Source of the DNA: Methylocella tundrae
GTDB lineage: Bacteria > Pseudomonadota > Alphaproteobacteria > Rhizobiales > Beijerinckiaceae
Assembly: GCF_038024855.1 (NCBI RefSeq)
Contig: NZ_CP139089.1
Span: forward strand, 992,001 to 1,056,000
Reading direction: 5' to 3'
DNA: 64,000 bases
Made by a program: the position numbers and the translations under genes. Below, in pieces: positions 44,537 through 53,147 of this stretch. The first letter of the stretch is position 1. The number at the start of each line of letters is the position of its first letter. Under the pieces are notes generated by a model, which worked only from the letters and a program-made list of their open reading frames with translations, was not told the origin of the DNA and did no database searches.

Positions 44537-44896
44537 GTGGCAAAACCAGAACTTGGCAATAAACATCAATGTCAGAATTGTGGCACCAGATTTTTCGATC
44601 TTAACAAAAGTCCGATTACATGCCCAAAATGCGGCACGATTTTTCAGGCTGCGCCTTTGTCGCGCGCAGCCCATAGGGCCGCCGCGGCGGACGACGACGA
44701 TCAAGAGCCCGGGGGCGCCGTCGAACTCGTCTCTCTCGAGGACGCCGACGCCGACGCCGAGAAGCTCGCCGTCGTCGTTGACGAGGATGTCGAAATCGAA
44801 GTCGCCGACGACACATTCCTCGAAGAGGAGGAAGAAGATGGCGATGACGTCGTTGATCTCATCGACGACGTCCACGAGGATGACGAAGAACCGTGA
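44537..44896 (+). CDS. TIGR02300 family zinc-ribbon/acidic protein
   Basis: A protein of 119 residues. The first 40 hold a four-cysteine zinc ribbon (HQCQNCGTRFFDLNKSPITC, then PKCGTIF). The rest is almost entirely Asp/Glu with a short alanine stretch (SRAAHRAAAADDDDQ). This is the TIGR02300 family, widespread in alphaproteobacteria and of unknown function. The acidic tail could bind a basic partner such as RNA polymerase or a ribosomal protein, but this is a guess. GTG 44537 is used, with AGAGGTAGG nearby. It is divergent from aroA and followed by tRNA-Ala. Confidence 0.85.
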   Translation: MAKPELGNKHQCQNCGTRFFDLNKSPITCPKCGTIFQAAPLSRAAHRAAAADDDDQEPGGAVELVSLEDADADAEKLAVVVDEDVEIEVADDTFLEEEEEDGDDVVDLIDDVHEDDEEP

Positions 44897-45025
44897 TCTT
44901 TCGGCTTGTGCGGCGCCGGGGATGCGGCTATACAGCGGCCCTCCCCGCCAAATGTTCGAGGCGGCGGCGCGGTTTGAGGCCGCGCCGATGGTCCGGCCCA
45001 ACCGGATCATGAGAAATTGAAAAGT

Positions 45026-45103
<78 letters not shown>

Positions 45104-45113
45104 CCCATGCGCG

Positions 45114-45155
45114 GAACGCGTTTAAGCGGAATCGCATTTCGCTCTTTAAGCCTTT
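45114..45155 (-). repeat. dispersed extragenic repeat, copy 2 (inverted)
   Basis: Read on the minus strand it runs AAAGGCTTAAAGAGCGAAAT, then GCGATTCCGC, TTAAACGCGTTC. Copy 1 at 19067-19109 differs at only a few positions. This copy begins 12 bases after tRNA-Ala. A third copy was not found in the window. Confidence 0.6.
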
Positions 45156-45293
45156 CTTTTAAGGCGTGATACCGATCAGCAAAACGGGCGCATTTACAGC
45201 CGCCTATGATTCGGCTCACAAAAGAATCAGCCCTGATTGGCGGCGTGAAGGCGCGCTATACACTGCTCGGCGCCCGTTCAATGCCTGGCGCGG

Positions 45294-46199
45294 TCAATCC
45301 GAACCGGCGGGCCAGAGCCAGGCCGCGCCGCGAACGCCGCTCGAATCGCCATGCGCGGCGCGCCGGACCGGCGTATCCACGCCGTCTGAGAATGCGTAGA
45401 GCGCGATCACAGCAGGCAAGCCCTCATAGAGCGCGGCGATGTTGGAAAGCCCCCCGCCGAGGACGATGACATCGGGATCGATCACGTTGACGACAGAGGC
45501 CAGCCCGCGCGCAAGACGGTCCCGATAAAGGGCGAGGCAGGATGCCGCCGCCGCGTCCCCCCCGCTGGCGGCTTCAGCGATCGCTCCCGGGCTGAGATCG
45601 CGGCCTGAATGGTTCAAAAATTCCCGCGTGAAGGCGGGGCCAGACAGAAATGTCTCGATACAGCCGGACTTGCCGCAATAACAGGCGGGTCCCGGCCGTT
45701 CGGTGTCGGTTGGCCAGGGCAGCGGGTTATGGCCCCACTCGCCCGCGATGTGATGACGTCCGGAAACAAGCCGCCCATCGACGATAAGGCCGCCGCCAAC
45801 GCCGGTTCCAAGTATGACGCCAAAGACTGTGCGGGCGCCAGCGCCCGCGCCGTCAGCGGCTTCCGACAGGGCGAAGCAATTGGCGTCGTTTTCGATCCGC
45901 GCCGGCCGTCCGAGGCAGTCCGCCAGGTCGCGGTCCAGCGGCCTGCCATTGAGGACAGTGCTGTTTGCGTTTTTGATGAGGCCCGTCCTCAGGGAAAGCG
46001 CGCCGGGCGTTGCGACGCCGACGCTTCCCCTCCGCCCTGTCTTTGCCTCAACGAGATCCACCAGCGCCCTGATGGCGGCGAGGGTCCCGTCATAGTCGCC
46101 GGCGGGTGTCGGCGTGCGATGGCGCAAAAGGACCGCGCCCGAAGCGTCGAGGGCTATGACTTCGATTTTTGTGCCGCCGAGATCAATCCCGATTCGCAT
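45294..46199 (-). CDS. ROK-family sugar kinase (fructokinase-like)
   Basis: A cytoplasmic ATP-dependent hexose kinase of 301 residues. The phosphate-1 motif MRIGIDLGGTKIEVIALDA and the sugar-binding block ENDANCFALSEAADGAGAG are intact. The adenosine motif is VILGTGVGGGLIVDG. The ROK zinc signature GPACYCGKSGCIETFLSG follows. Best matches by pattern are fructokinase/N-acetylglucosamine kinase-like members; the exact sugar is not determined. It is on the minus strand downstream of dps, with a hairpin terminator between them, so it probably has its own promoter in the 46200-46230 area. Confidence 0.9.
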   Translation of the reverse strand: MRIGIDLGGTKIEVIALDASGAVLLRHRTPTPAGDYDGTLAAIRALVDLVEAKTGRRGSVGVATPGALSLRTGLIKNANSTVLNGRPLDRDLADCLGRPARIENDANCFALSEAADGAGAGARTVFGVILGTGVGGGLIVDGRLVSGRHHIAGEWGHNPLPWPTDTERPGPACYCGKSGCIETFLSGPAFTREFLNHSGRDLSPGAIAEAASGGDAAAASCLALYRDRLARGLASVVNVIDPDVIVLGGGLSNIAALYEGLPAVIALYAFSDGVDTPVRRAAHGDSSGVRGAAWLWPAGSD

Positions 46200-46232
46200 G
46201 TTCCGCTCATACGCTTCTTTGAAACCATAAAA

Positions 46233-46263
46233 GAAAGGCCGGCGTTTCGGCCGGCCTTTTTTC
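46233..46263 (-). terminator. hairpin terminator after dps
   Basis: AAAGGCCGGC (46234-46243) and GCCGGCCTTT (46250-46259) form a perfect 10-bp stem with a six-base loop, flanked by A-rich and T-rich tails. It lies 20 bases after the dps stop and can act in both directions. Confidence 0.8.
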
Positions 46264-46279
46264 AGGGTTGTCTCAAACG

Positions 46280-46822
46280 TCAGTGGCCGGTGCGATCGGC
46301 GCCGCGGCTCGCTTCGAAAAGGAACCAGGTGCGCCGTTCCGATTCGTCGAGATAAACTTCAAGAATGCTCGTCGTCGCGGAATCATTATGGCTTGATGCA
46401 ACTTCATGCGCTGCACGAAGCGAAGCAGTAAAGGCTTTGTTATCGCTGACTAGTTCTTCAAGCATATCGGCTGGCGACACAAACTCCGCGTCATTGTCCT
46501 TGATGCGGGAAAGTTTGGCTATATCGCCGATGGAGCGCAGTGTCGGCTGACCGAGCTTGCGCGAGCGCTCAGCCAATGGATCGATCGTCGCAAAAATCTG
46601 TGCGCCTTGTTCGTCAAGCAGCAGATGATAGTCGCGGAAATGGGGTCCGCTCATGTGCCAGTGGAAATTCTTTGTTTTTACGTAAAGCGCGAACGCGTCT
46701 GCGGCGAGCTTGTTGATTTCGGCTGCGATCGCCGCCGTGGCGTTCCCGCCCAAATCCGAAGGGGTGCCGAGGGCCGCGATGGTTGTGTCGTCGGCGCGCG
46801 CCGCCTTGCTTGAAGTAGCCAT
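46280..46822 (-). CDS. dps: Dps-family DNA-binding ferritin
   Basis: Dps forms a hollow dodecamer that oxidises and stores iron and protects DNA under starvation or peroxide stress. The 180-residue protein has the ferroxidase ligands in FHWHMSGPHFRDYHLLLDEQ (His, Asp and Glu) and the following helix TIDPLAERSRKLGQPTLRS. The N-terminal 20 residues include basic and threonine-rich positions that may touch DNA. ATG 46822 has GGAG nine bases upstream; the frame extends to 46858 but lacks a ribosome site. A hairpin terminator ends the unit. Confidence 0.94.
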   Translation of the reverse strand: MATSSKAARADDTTIAALGTPSDLGGNATAAIAAEINKLAADAFALYVKTKNFHWHMSGPHFRDYHLLLDEQGAQIFATIDPLAERSRKLGQPTLRSIGDIAKLSRIKDNDAEFVSPADMLEELVSDNKAFTASLRAAHEVASSHNDSATTSILEVYLDESERRTWFLFEASRGADRTGH

Positions 46823-46943
46823 TCGAGGAGTCTCCAACTGCTTCCGAGTCGATCTCATAAGCCAACATAAACGCTGCCGGGCGCTCCCCGTTCCGCATCC
46901 TTCGAAGCGGAATGGCTACCGCCCGGCGCCGAATGCCGGTGGT

Positions 46944-47810
46944 TTACTTCGCAGGCGGCGCGAGGGCCGTCGCGGTCGCGTCGATGTGAGCGATCAGCGC
47001 CGGATCCAGCGCCAAGGCCTGAGCGAGGGATTGAAGGAACGCCTTTTCGGGGGCGCTGCGGGCGACGAGCTGGGCGGCGGCGTAGGTCTGAAGCGCCAGC
47101 TCCTTCGAGGACCCGACAGCAGCCGCGATATCAGCGGCGCTCGCCGGATGATGAATTTCATTTTCCAGAAACTGCACTGCCTCGGCGTCGAGACCACCGT
47201 TTTTCAATTCTCCGACGATCTGCGCCCGCTGTCCGGCGTCGACATCGCCATCGGCGGCGGCCGTCGCGACCATCGTACGCACCAGAAGCAGAGCCGTGTC
47301 ATGGGTGTGCGCCCCCGCGCCGAAAGCCGTTTCTTCCGGGGCCGCGGTCAATTGCTCGAGGCCGGGCACGCCCTGCGTAAGCGGCTTGCCCTCCTGATAA
47401 TTGCGCAACGCCTTGTAGGCGATGCCGCCGATCGCGGCGAGCCCGCCAAGCTTGACAAGACCGCCCGTGGCCGCCCGGCCGCCTTGCGTGCCGAGCATGA
47501 GCGCCGCCAATCCGCCAAGCGTCGCCAGCGTGCCGACGGGATTTTGTTCGACAAGCGTTTTGGCTTTTCCGACATATTCGGCCGCCTGCGTGCCCTGAAG
47601 TTGGGCTTCAGCCTGGCCGAGAACGCTCGAAAGGGTTGAAGCCGTCTGGTTGGCCGCCTGTGTCGTTGCATCCATGGCGACGGAGGCGGCGTCGCTTGCC
47701 GCGGACTTGCCGCGCTCGATCGCGTCATTCACGCTGGCCACGGCGGCGTCTCCGCCTTGACCGAGCCGCCCGCCGGCGAGCATGTCCAAAAGCTGCTTTG
47801 CGTCAAACAT
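46944..47810 (-). CDS. DUF533 family (TerB/YebE-like) inner-membrane protein
   Basis: A protein of 288 residues beginning MFDAKQLLDMLAGGRLGQGG. It has a Ser/Ala-rich low-complexity stretch (residues 30-90), a hydrophobic region (TLATLGGLAALMLGTQGGRA, residues 113-135) that likely anchors it, and a helical C-terminal half rich in Ala and Glu. The C-terminal block (LLVRTMVATAAADGDVDAGQ, GSSKELALQTYAAAQLVAR) matches the tellurite-resistance TerB-like fold. The biochemical role is unknown. ATG 47810 has GGAGG a few bases upstream; the frame is open to 48050 but that part is Arg-rich and not conserved. It stands downstream of nothing obvious. Confidence 0.83.
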   Translation of the reverse strand: MFDAKQLLDMLAGGRLGQGGDAAVASVNDAIERGKSAASDAASVAMDATTQAANQTASTLSSVLGQAEAQLQGTQAAEYVGKAKTLVEQNPVGTLATLGGLAALMLGTQGGRAATGGLVKLGGLAAIGGIAYKALRNYQEGKPLTQGVPGLEQLTAAPEETAFGAGAHTHDTALLLVRTMVATAAADGDVDAGQRAQIVGELKNGGLDAEAVQFLENEIHHPASAADIAAAVGSSKELALQTYAAAQLVARSAPEKAFLQSLAQALALDPALIAHIDATATALAPPAK

Positions 47811-48265
47811 GCCATTCCTCCACAATGTGGCGCAGTCATAACCGCTCGCTTGCCGCCGCGCTCGACGCGCCTCGAAAAAGCTTAATGGTCCGAAGCCTAA
47901 CGCTCCCATGAGACAGCTGGACGACGTTGCCTGCGCCCGTCTTGCCACCTCGGGGCGGCGGCGCCGGCCGTTTCCGTACCAGGAGCGTCTCATCAAGCGC
48001 GCGCCCGACGCGCGGTACATTAGCCCTACGGCGAGCCTCGTCAATTCCATTCCGCGCTAAGAAGCCGCAGCGGCGGCCACGCTGAAATTGTTCAGATTAT
48101 GCTCAAACGGCGAGCCCTTGATTGAAGCCCGATAGTTCCGGAACAAACCGCGGCGCCAACGCGTTCTCTTGACCAGCCCGACGACCGGCGAACGCCGGAA
48201 TCTGACATTGCTTCGACGCGTCGCGAAACGTTGAAGGCGACGATGAAGCAGCGAAGGGAACGCCC
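47811..48265. other. intergenic spacer before the DUF2189 gene
   Basis: A gap of 455 bases between divergent genes. I see no RNA gene or strong hairpin. The right end carries AAGGGAACGCCC before ATG 48266. Confidence 0.4.
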
Positions 48266-49090
48266 ATGACACATTTTCACGTCATCGCGGGGAGCGCCGA
48301 AACCCCCGTCTATCCCGTCGTCCGAAAGATCCGAATCGCCGATATTGGACATGCCCTGGCTGCGGGCTTCGATGACTTTCGCGCGATGCCGTCCCATCTC
48401 TTGTTTCTGGCGCTTATTTACCTCGTGATCGGCGTTCTGCTTTATCCCTCGACGTCGGGCGACAACGCGCTTCCCCTGCTCTTCCCCATTCTTTCCGGCT
48501 ACGCGCTGATCGGGCCCTTCGTCGCCATCGGACTTTATCAGGTAAGCCGCAATCGCGAACTGGGGCTTTCGCACGGATGGCGCGACGCCTTCGACGTGTT
48601 GCGTTCACCAGCCATGCCGTCGATCCTCGCGGTGGGCTTCGTCTTGATGGTGATTTTTCTCTTGTGGCTGACGACGGCGCAGGCGCTGTATCAGTCATCA
48701 TTCGGCGTCTGGGCGCCGCAATCCTACAGCCATTTTCTGCACGCGCTCGTTGCGACGCAAATGGGCCACAGACTTCTCTTGCTCGGGGGCGGAATAGGCT
48801 TCATCTACGCCGTCGTCGCGTTCAGCATCGGCGTTATCTCTTTCCCGCTCATGCTGGACCGCGACGTCGGCGCCGCGGTTGCGATCTGGACCTCCGTCAA
48901 AGCTGTTCTGATCAATCCTTTGGTCATGGCGCTTTGGGGATTGATCGTCGCTGTCGCACTCGCCCTTGGCGTTCTGATGCTTCTTGTCGGCCTCGCGATC
49001 GTGACGCCAATCCTCGGGCACGCTACCTGGCGCCTCTACCGCCGCGTCATCGCTCCGGCGTGCGCCGACTCTAGCGCTGGACTTCCTTAA
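48266..49090 (+). CDS. DUF2189 family membrane protein
   Basis: A protein of 274 residues with about six membrane helices. Segments include FLALIYLVIGVLLYPSTS, LLFPILSGYALIGPFVAIGLY, ILAVGFVLMVIFLLWLTTAQ, the block GIGFIYAVVAFSIGVISFPL and LMLLVGLAIVTPILGHATW. The order and the conserved P/G turns fit DUF2189 (COG5473). The family has been seen near respiratory or cytochrome genes in some genomes; no such link exists here. The charged N-terminus ends in VVRKIRIADIGHALAAGFDD. Function is unknown. Confidence 0.82.
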   Translation: MTHFHVIAGSAETPVYPVVRKIRIADIGHALAAGFDDFRAMPSHLLFLALIYLVIGVLLYPSTSGDNALPLLFPILSGYALIGPFVAIGLYQVSRNRELGLSHGWRDAFDVLRSPAMPSILAVGFVLMVIFLLWLTTAQALYQSSFGVWAPQSYSHFLHALVATQMGHRLLLLGGGIGFIYAVVAFSIGVISFPLMLDRDVGAAVAIWTSVKAVLINPLVMALWGLIVAVALALGVLMLLVGLAIVTPILGHATWRLYRRVIAPACADSSAGLP

Positions 49091-49229
49091 CGTCTGCGAG
49101 TGAGGTGGCTCCCGGACATAGATGTTGTAATCTTGAACGCGCGATGTGCTAGGATTTCGCGGGCAAGCCGGCGCCGGCTTGCCGCCGCGTTAGCGCGTCA
49201 AAATTCCTCAGACAATTGGAGAGGCGAAG

Positions 49230-50057
49230 ATGCAGGGGCTGACCCCCGAGGGCCAACGGATCATCGACGACATCGCCAGCCGCGGCGGCTTCAGCAGCGA
49301 GGCGGTCATGAGCCTCTTTCACGCGCTGGCGCTCGGAAACGGCGCGCAGGCGCAGTTCAATCATCCGGAACTCGGCGGCATGGGACAATGGTCTCAGGGC
49401 GGCATGATCATGATCGGCGATATGTTTAATCAAGGCCTGAAACAGCGCGTCGCCGCGCTGTGCGATGAGCTCGCCGGCGTGCTGCATCACCGGCATATCT
49501 TCGTCCACCCGGAAAAGGATTCGGCCTCGAATTCTTCCAGCTCCTGGCAATCCCAAAATTATAATGTCTCCGGCGCCCGCGTCAGCCTGTTCGCGCAAGG
49601 CTTCGGCAGAAACTGGTGGCCCGAGGGGCTCGGCGCGGCCTCTTCATCGGGGAGCCAAAACGATTTGCAATACGCCTATTTTCCGAACGCTCATCGCTTG
49701 GCGATCAAGCAAGCCGATCGCATCACCATCTTTGATTCCGGGGATCACAACATCTCGGGCGTTTCGCAGCAGCAAGGCGGCGACCAGACGCTGACTTTCA
49801 CCAGCCAGTATGGCGTCGTTCGCCTCAGCGACTTGCCGGTGGCTTCACCCGAGCAAAGCGCGAAACCTTCCGCGCCGCCGCCGCCAAGCGCTTCCTTCAC
49901 GCCGGTCGAATCCCGGATCAATCAGGCGCCGCCGCCCGCGCCCGCGTCCGCCGACATATTTGCAACGATCGAACGCCTCGCGGATCTTCGCCAGAAGAAC
50001 ATCCTCAGCGAGGAGGAGTTCGCCGCCAAAAAAACTGAGCTGCTCGCCCGCCTCTGA
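49230..50057 (+). CDS. SHOCT-domain protein
   Basis: A protein of 275 residues with no signal peptide. The N-terminal 70 residues (MQGLTPEGQRIIDDIASRGG and FHALALGNGAQAQFNHPELG) are found in proteins of unknown role. A middle Ser/Gly/Gln-rich stretch lies around residues 100-170, and a Pro/Ala linker around 215-235. The last 30 residues form the SHOCT (short C-terminal) domain: IERLADLRQKNILSEEEF then AAKKTELLARL. SHOCT is a short oligomerisation helix pair. Function is unknown. It follows the DUF2189 gene by 139 bases on the same strand. Confidence 0.7.
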   Translation: MQGLTPEGQRIIDDIASRGGFSSEAVMSLFHALALGNGAQAQFNHPELGGMGQWSQGGMIMIGDMFNQGLKQRVAALCDELAGVLHHRHIFVHPEKDSASNSSSSWQSQNYNVSGARVSLFAQGFGRNWWPEGLGAASSSGSQNDLQYAYFPNAHRLAIKQADRITIFDSGDHNISGVSQQQGGDQTLTFTSQYGVVRLSDLPVASPEQSAKPSAPPPPSASFTPVESRINQAPPPAPASADIFATIERLADLRQKNILSEEEFAAKKTELLARL

Positions 50058-50106
50058 GCCGATCAGGAGCGCTTTGAGGAGGCGGATCGCGTTGCGCGTC
50101 CACCCC

Positions 50107-51327
50107 TCAGTTGTTCGTCATCTCGATGACGTCGCGCAGTTTCGGATAGATTTCATTCGTCCAGCGGCGGCCGCTGAATGTGCCGTAATGCCCAACGCCC
50201 GTCTGCACGTGATGCGACTTCATATATTGCCGCAGACCCGTGCAAAGGTCTTGCGCGGCGAGCGTCTGGCCGAGGCCGCAGATATCGTCACGCTCGCCTT
50301 CTATGGTGAGCAAAGCGGTGCGCCGGATGGCGGCCGGCTTCACTGCGCGGTCATGCACCCTGAGCTTGCCGAGCGGCAGCAGATGATCCTGAAAAACCAT
50401 CTGTACAGTCGGCAGGTAGAATTCGGCTGGCAAATCCATAACGGCGAAATATTCCTCGTAGAATGATTTTATGAACTGAAACTTGGTCATGTCATTATCG
50501 GCGTGCGCCTGCGCCATATCCTTGAAAGACTGCATATGGCGGTCGGGATTCATGCTGACGAAGGCGGCAAGCTGCATGAAGCCCGGATAAACCTTGCGGC
50601 GCGCGCCCTTATAAGCCACAGGCACATCGGCGATCAGATTCTTTTCAAACCATTCGATCGGCTTCGTCTTGGCGAGTTCATTGACCTTCGTCGGATTGAC
50701 GCGCGTATCGATCGGCCCCGCCATGAGAGTCATGCTGCGCGGCTGCGCCGCATCGCCGTTCTCGGCCATGATGGAGACCGCGGCGAGCACCGCGACGCAG
50801 GGCTGGCAGACAGCAACCACATGGGAGCCCGGCCCCATGACCTGCAAGAATTCGATGACATGATCGACGTAAGTGTCGAAGCCGAATTCGCCGGCCGCGA
50901 GCGGCACATCGCGGATATTGTGCCAGTCCGTAATATACACGTCGTGATGCGCCAGCATGGTCTTCACCGTCGCCTTCAGCAAAGTGGCGAAATGGCCCGA
51001 CATTGGAGCGACGATCAAAACGCGCGGTTGCGGAGCGTCCACGTCCTTTCTGAAGCGCAACAGCGATGCGAAGGGCGTCGAGGCAACCACTTCTTCCGTC
51101 ACCGGCACAACGCGGCCGCCGTCGGAGACTTCTGTGACATCGAAGGGAAGACGCGAATGCGTGATCGCGAGGTTCGCGAAGGTTTCGAGCACGCCAGCAA
51201 ATTTACGGACGGAAAAATGCTGCCCGAAAAATGGCATGGGCTGCCGCATGAGCGCCCCAGCCGCCGCCGCTATGGGCCGGAAAAAGTCGAGGATGCTAGC
51301 CTGGGCTCCATAGGCTTCGTACATCAT
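50107..51327 (-). CDS. phaZ: intracellular polyhydroxyalkanoate depolymerase
   Basis: An alpha/beta-hydrolase of 406 residues that degrades intracellular poly-3-hydroxybutyrate granules. The N-terminal block MMYEAYGAQASILDFFRPIA and the lipase-like box with catalytic cysteine VVAVCQPCVAVLAAVSIMAE are characteristic of the PhaZ family, in which Cys replaces the usual Ser. Later blocks include MAGPIDTRVNPTKVNELAKT and AFVSMNPDRHMQSFKDMA. The final segment VQTGVGHYGTFSGRRWTNEI carries the conserved His. No granule synthesis genes (phaA, phaB, phaC) lie in this window. It is divergent from the GST gene. Confidence 0.9.
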   Translation of the reverse strand: MMYEAYGAQASILDFFRPIAAAAGALMRQPMPFFGQHFSVRKFAGVLETFANLAITHSRLPFDVTEVSDGGRVVPVTEEVVASTPFASLLRFRKDVDAPQPRVLIVAPMSGHFATLLKATVKTMLAHHDVYITDWHNIRDVPLAAGEFGFDTYVDHVIEFLQVMGPGSHVVAVCQPCVAVLAAVSIMAENGDAAQPRSMTLMAGPIDTRVNPTKVNELAKTKPIEWFEKNLIADVPVAYKGARRKVYPGFMQLAAFVSMNPDRHMQSFKDMAQAHADNDMTKFQFIKSFYEEYFAVMDLPAEFYLPTVQMVFQDHLLPLGKLRVHDRAVKPAAIRRTALLTIEGERDDICGLGQTLAAQDLCTGLRQYMKSHHVQTGVGHYGTFSGRRWTNEIYPKLRDVIEMTNN

Positions 51328-51492
51328 TGAGTCGCACCAAATCTGGAGAAATATACACCATCGGGGAGAAATTTATCGACGGCGCGCGGCATGCAATATG
51401 CTCGGGCCTTAAGGTCAAGGCTATGCAGTCTTTTCGAGATACGCAAGAGAACCCAAGTCCACGGTTTCCGTCCACGGTTGAAGAGGTGTTCA

Positions 51493-52146
51493 TTGAGCGA
51501 GGCCATTCTCACCATCAGCAGCAAGAACTATTCCTCGTGGTCGCTCCGGGGGTGGTTGATGACCAGGTTTTCCGGCCTGCCTTTCGTCGAAAAGGTCATT
51601 TCGCCGGACGACCCGGCCATGCGAGCGGAACTCCTCCTCCTGTCGTCCTCTTTCCTCATTCCGAATTTGACGCACAATGGCCTGAAGATATGGGACACGC
51701 TCGCCATTGGGGAATATCTCCACGAAATCAAGCCTGAAGCGCAATTACTTCCAACCGATTTGGAGCGACGTACGCGTTGCCGTTCGATCAGCGGGGAAAT
51801 GCATTCCGGCTTCGGCCCGATGCGCGCGGCCTTGCCGATGAATCTCAAAGGAGATTTCCCCAATTTTAAGGTATGGGCGCGCGCGCAGGCGGATATCGAC
51901 CGCGTCACCGCGATATGGCGCGAACATCTCGATCTTTACGGCGGCCCCTTCCTCCTCGGAGAGCGGTCCATCGCCGATGCGATGTACGCCCCCGTCGTGA
52001 CAAGGCTTTTGACCTATCACGTCAAGGTCGACGCGCAGAGCGCGGCTTATTGCAAAACGATTAGAGCGATGCCGGAACTGGAAGAATGGATCGAGGCGGC
52101 AAAAACGGAGCCCGACGATCTTGAAGAGCTCGAAGTCGAGTTTTGA
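51493..52146 (+). CDS. glutathione S-transferase-like protein
   Basis: A protein of 217 residues with the GST fold. The thioredoxin-like N-terminal half begins LSEAILTISSKNYSSWSLRG, in which the Ser/Tyr near residues 12-16 are candidates for thiol activation. The helical C-terminal half has RAQADIDRVTAIWREHLDLY and FLLGERSIADAMYAPVVTRL, typical of bacterial GSTs close to the maleylacetoacetate isomerase/YibF types. TTG 51493 is chosen as start because GAGGTG is at the correct distance and the conserved block begins at once. The frame is open to 51391 but lacks similarity. Electrophile or peroxide detoxification is likely. Confidence 0.83.
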   Translation: MSEAILTISSKNYSSWSLRGWLMTRFSGLPFVEKVISPDDPAMRAELLLLSSSFLIPNLTHNGLKIWDTLAIGEYLHEIKPEAQLLPTDLERRTRCRSISGEMHSGFGPMRAALPMNLKGDFPNFKVWARAQADIDRVTAIWREHLDLYGGPFLLGERSIADAMYAPVVTRLLTYHVKVDAQSAAYCKTIRAMPELEEWIEAAKTEPDDLEELEVEF

Positions 52147-52542
52147 GCGGAGGGATTGCAGCGTTGCGGCCGGCGCTCCGACAATCGGCGGCGTCACATT
52201 TCCCGTCGCATTCATATTGGGCGCAAGAGCTAAGTTTTGTGCACACAGGCACCGAAGGAGCGATCGCGAACGGCCGTGGTTGCACTTTCATCTGCCGCCT
52301 CTATTCTCATCGGCGGCCGGTTGTCCCGCCTGGAAGCGGGCGCGCGCGAAGAAATCGCGTCCGGGCTCGGCGGAAAGATGCGGATCCGCCGCCGTGGCGC
52401 GAAAGCGATGACCCGAAGCACGGCGCGTTTTCCTCGCCACGAAGGACGTCACACGGCGACAGCCAACTGTCACGTTTTTCGCTTGTAGAACGCGCTTAGA
52501 AGCAAACTGCGATCCCATTCGCTTTATGAAGGAGATAAAATC
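52147..52542. other. intergenic spacer between GST and cupin genes
   Basis: These 396 bases hold only short overlapping frames on both strands with no ribosome sites. The right end carries GAAGGAGATAAAATC before ATG 52543, an excellent ribosome site. Confidence 0.45.
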
Positions 52543-53004
52543 ATGAGCGTTGTCGATCTCAAAAAGCCTGCTGACGCTGAGGAGCCGGCCCCGACCAAGT
52601 TTTCTCATGTCAAAGAGGGCGACACGCAATTCCATGGGGATGGGCTACGCGATTTCTTCGAGTATCGAGATCTCGGAATCGCCGACGCGACCAATGGAAA
52701 GGTGATCGCCCATCTCGTCCGCGCCAAAAATCCGCCGGAAGAAGGCACCGGCTGGCATCGGCACATCGCAGACTTCCAGATCGTGCTGATGACCAAGGGA
52801 TGGGCGCGCTTCATGTATGAAGATAAGGAAACCTTTGTCCAGGCGGGCGATTGCGTCCATCAGCGGCCAGGCATTACGCATTATCTCTTCGATTATTCGC
52901 CGGATATGGAATATCTGGAAATCGTTGGTCCCGCCGACTTCGGCACGGTGGACGCAGCTCCTCCGCCAGGCATAAAAGTGCCTCCGATCACGCCCTGGAA
53001 ATAG
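52543..53004 (+). CDS. cupin-domain protein
   Basis: A small beta-barrel protein of 153 residues. The cupin metal-binding histidines are in GTGWHRHIADFQIVLMTKG. The second cupin motif is QAGDCVHQRPGITHYLF, with the matching histidine pair. The N-terminal 20 residues (MSVVDLKKPADAEEPAPTKF) are probably flexible. Such single-domain cupins serve as dioxygenases, isomerases or storage proteins, and the substrate cannot be told. A GAAGGAG ribosome site precedes the start. A 9-bp hairpin follows the stop. No pathway genes lie nearby to guide function. Confidence 0.78.
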   Translation: MSVVDLKKPADAEEPAPTKFSHVKEGDTQFHGDGLRDFFEYRDLGIADATNGKVIAHLVRAKNPPEEGTGWHRHIADFQIVLMTKGWARFMYEDKETFVQAGDCVHQRPGITHYLFDYSPDMEYLEIVGPADFGTVDAAPPPGIKVPPITPWK

Positions 53005-53016
53005 GCAGTTCCGGCG

Positions 53017-53046
53017 TCAGGAGAGATAGTTATCATACTCTCCTGA
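53017..53046 (+). terminator. hairpin after the cupin gene
   Basis: TCAGGAGAG (53017-53025) and CTCTCCTGA (53038-53046) can pair around a 12-base loop, 12 bases after the cupin stop. The downstream tail is not T-rich, so it may work with Rho or protect the RNA end instead of acting as a classic terminator. Confidence 0.35.
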
Positions 53047-53147
53047 AGTCCTGATGAAGCAGCCTGGGTCCGCGCGCGATGGCCCGGCCCGCTTCTCGTT
53101 TCGACGATGCGCGCAAGACTGCGTTGGCCGCGCCGATTTCAGTGCGC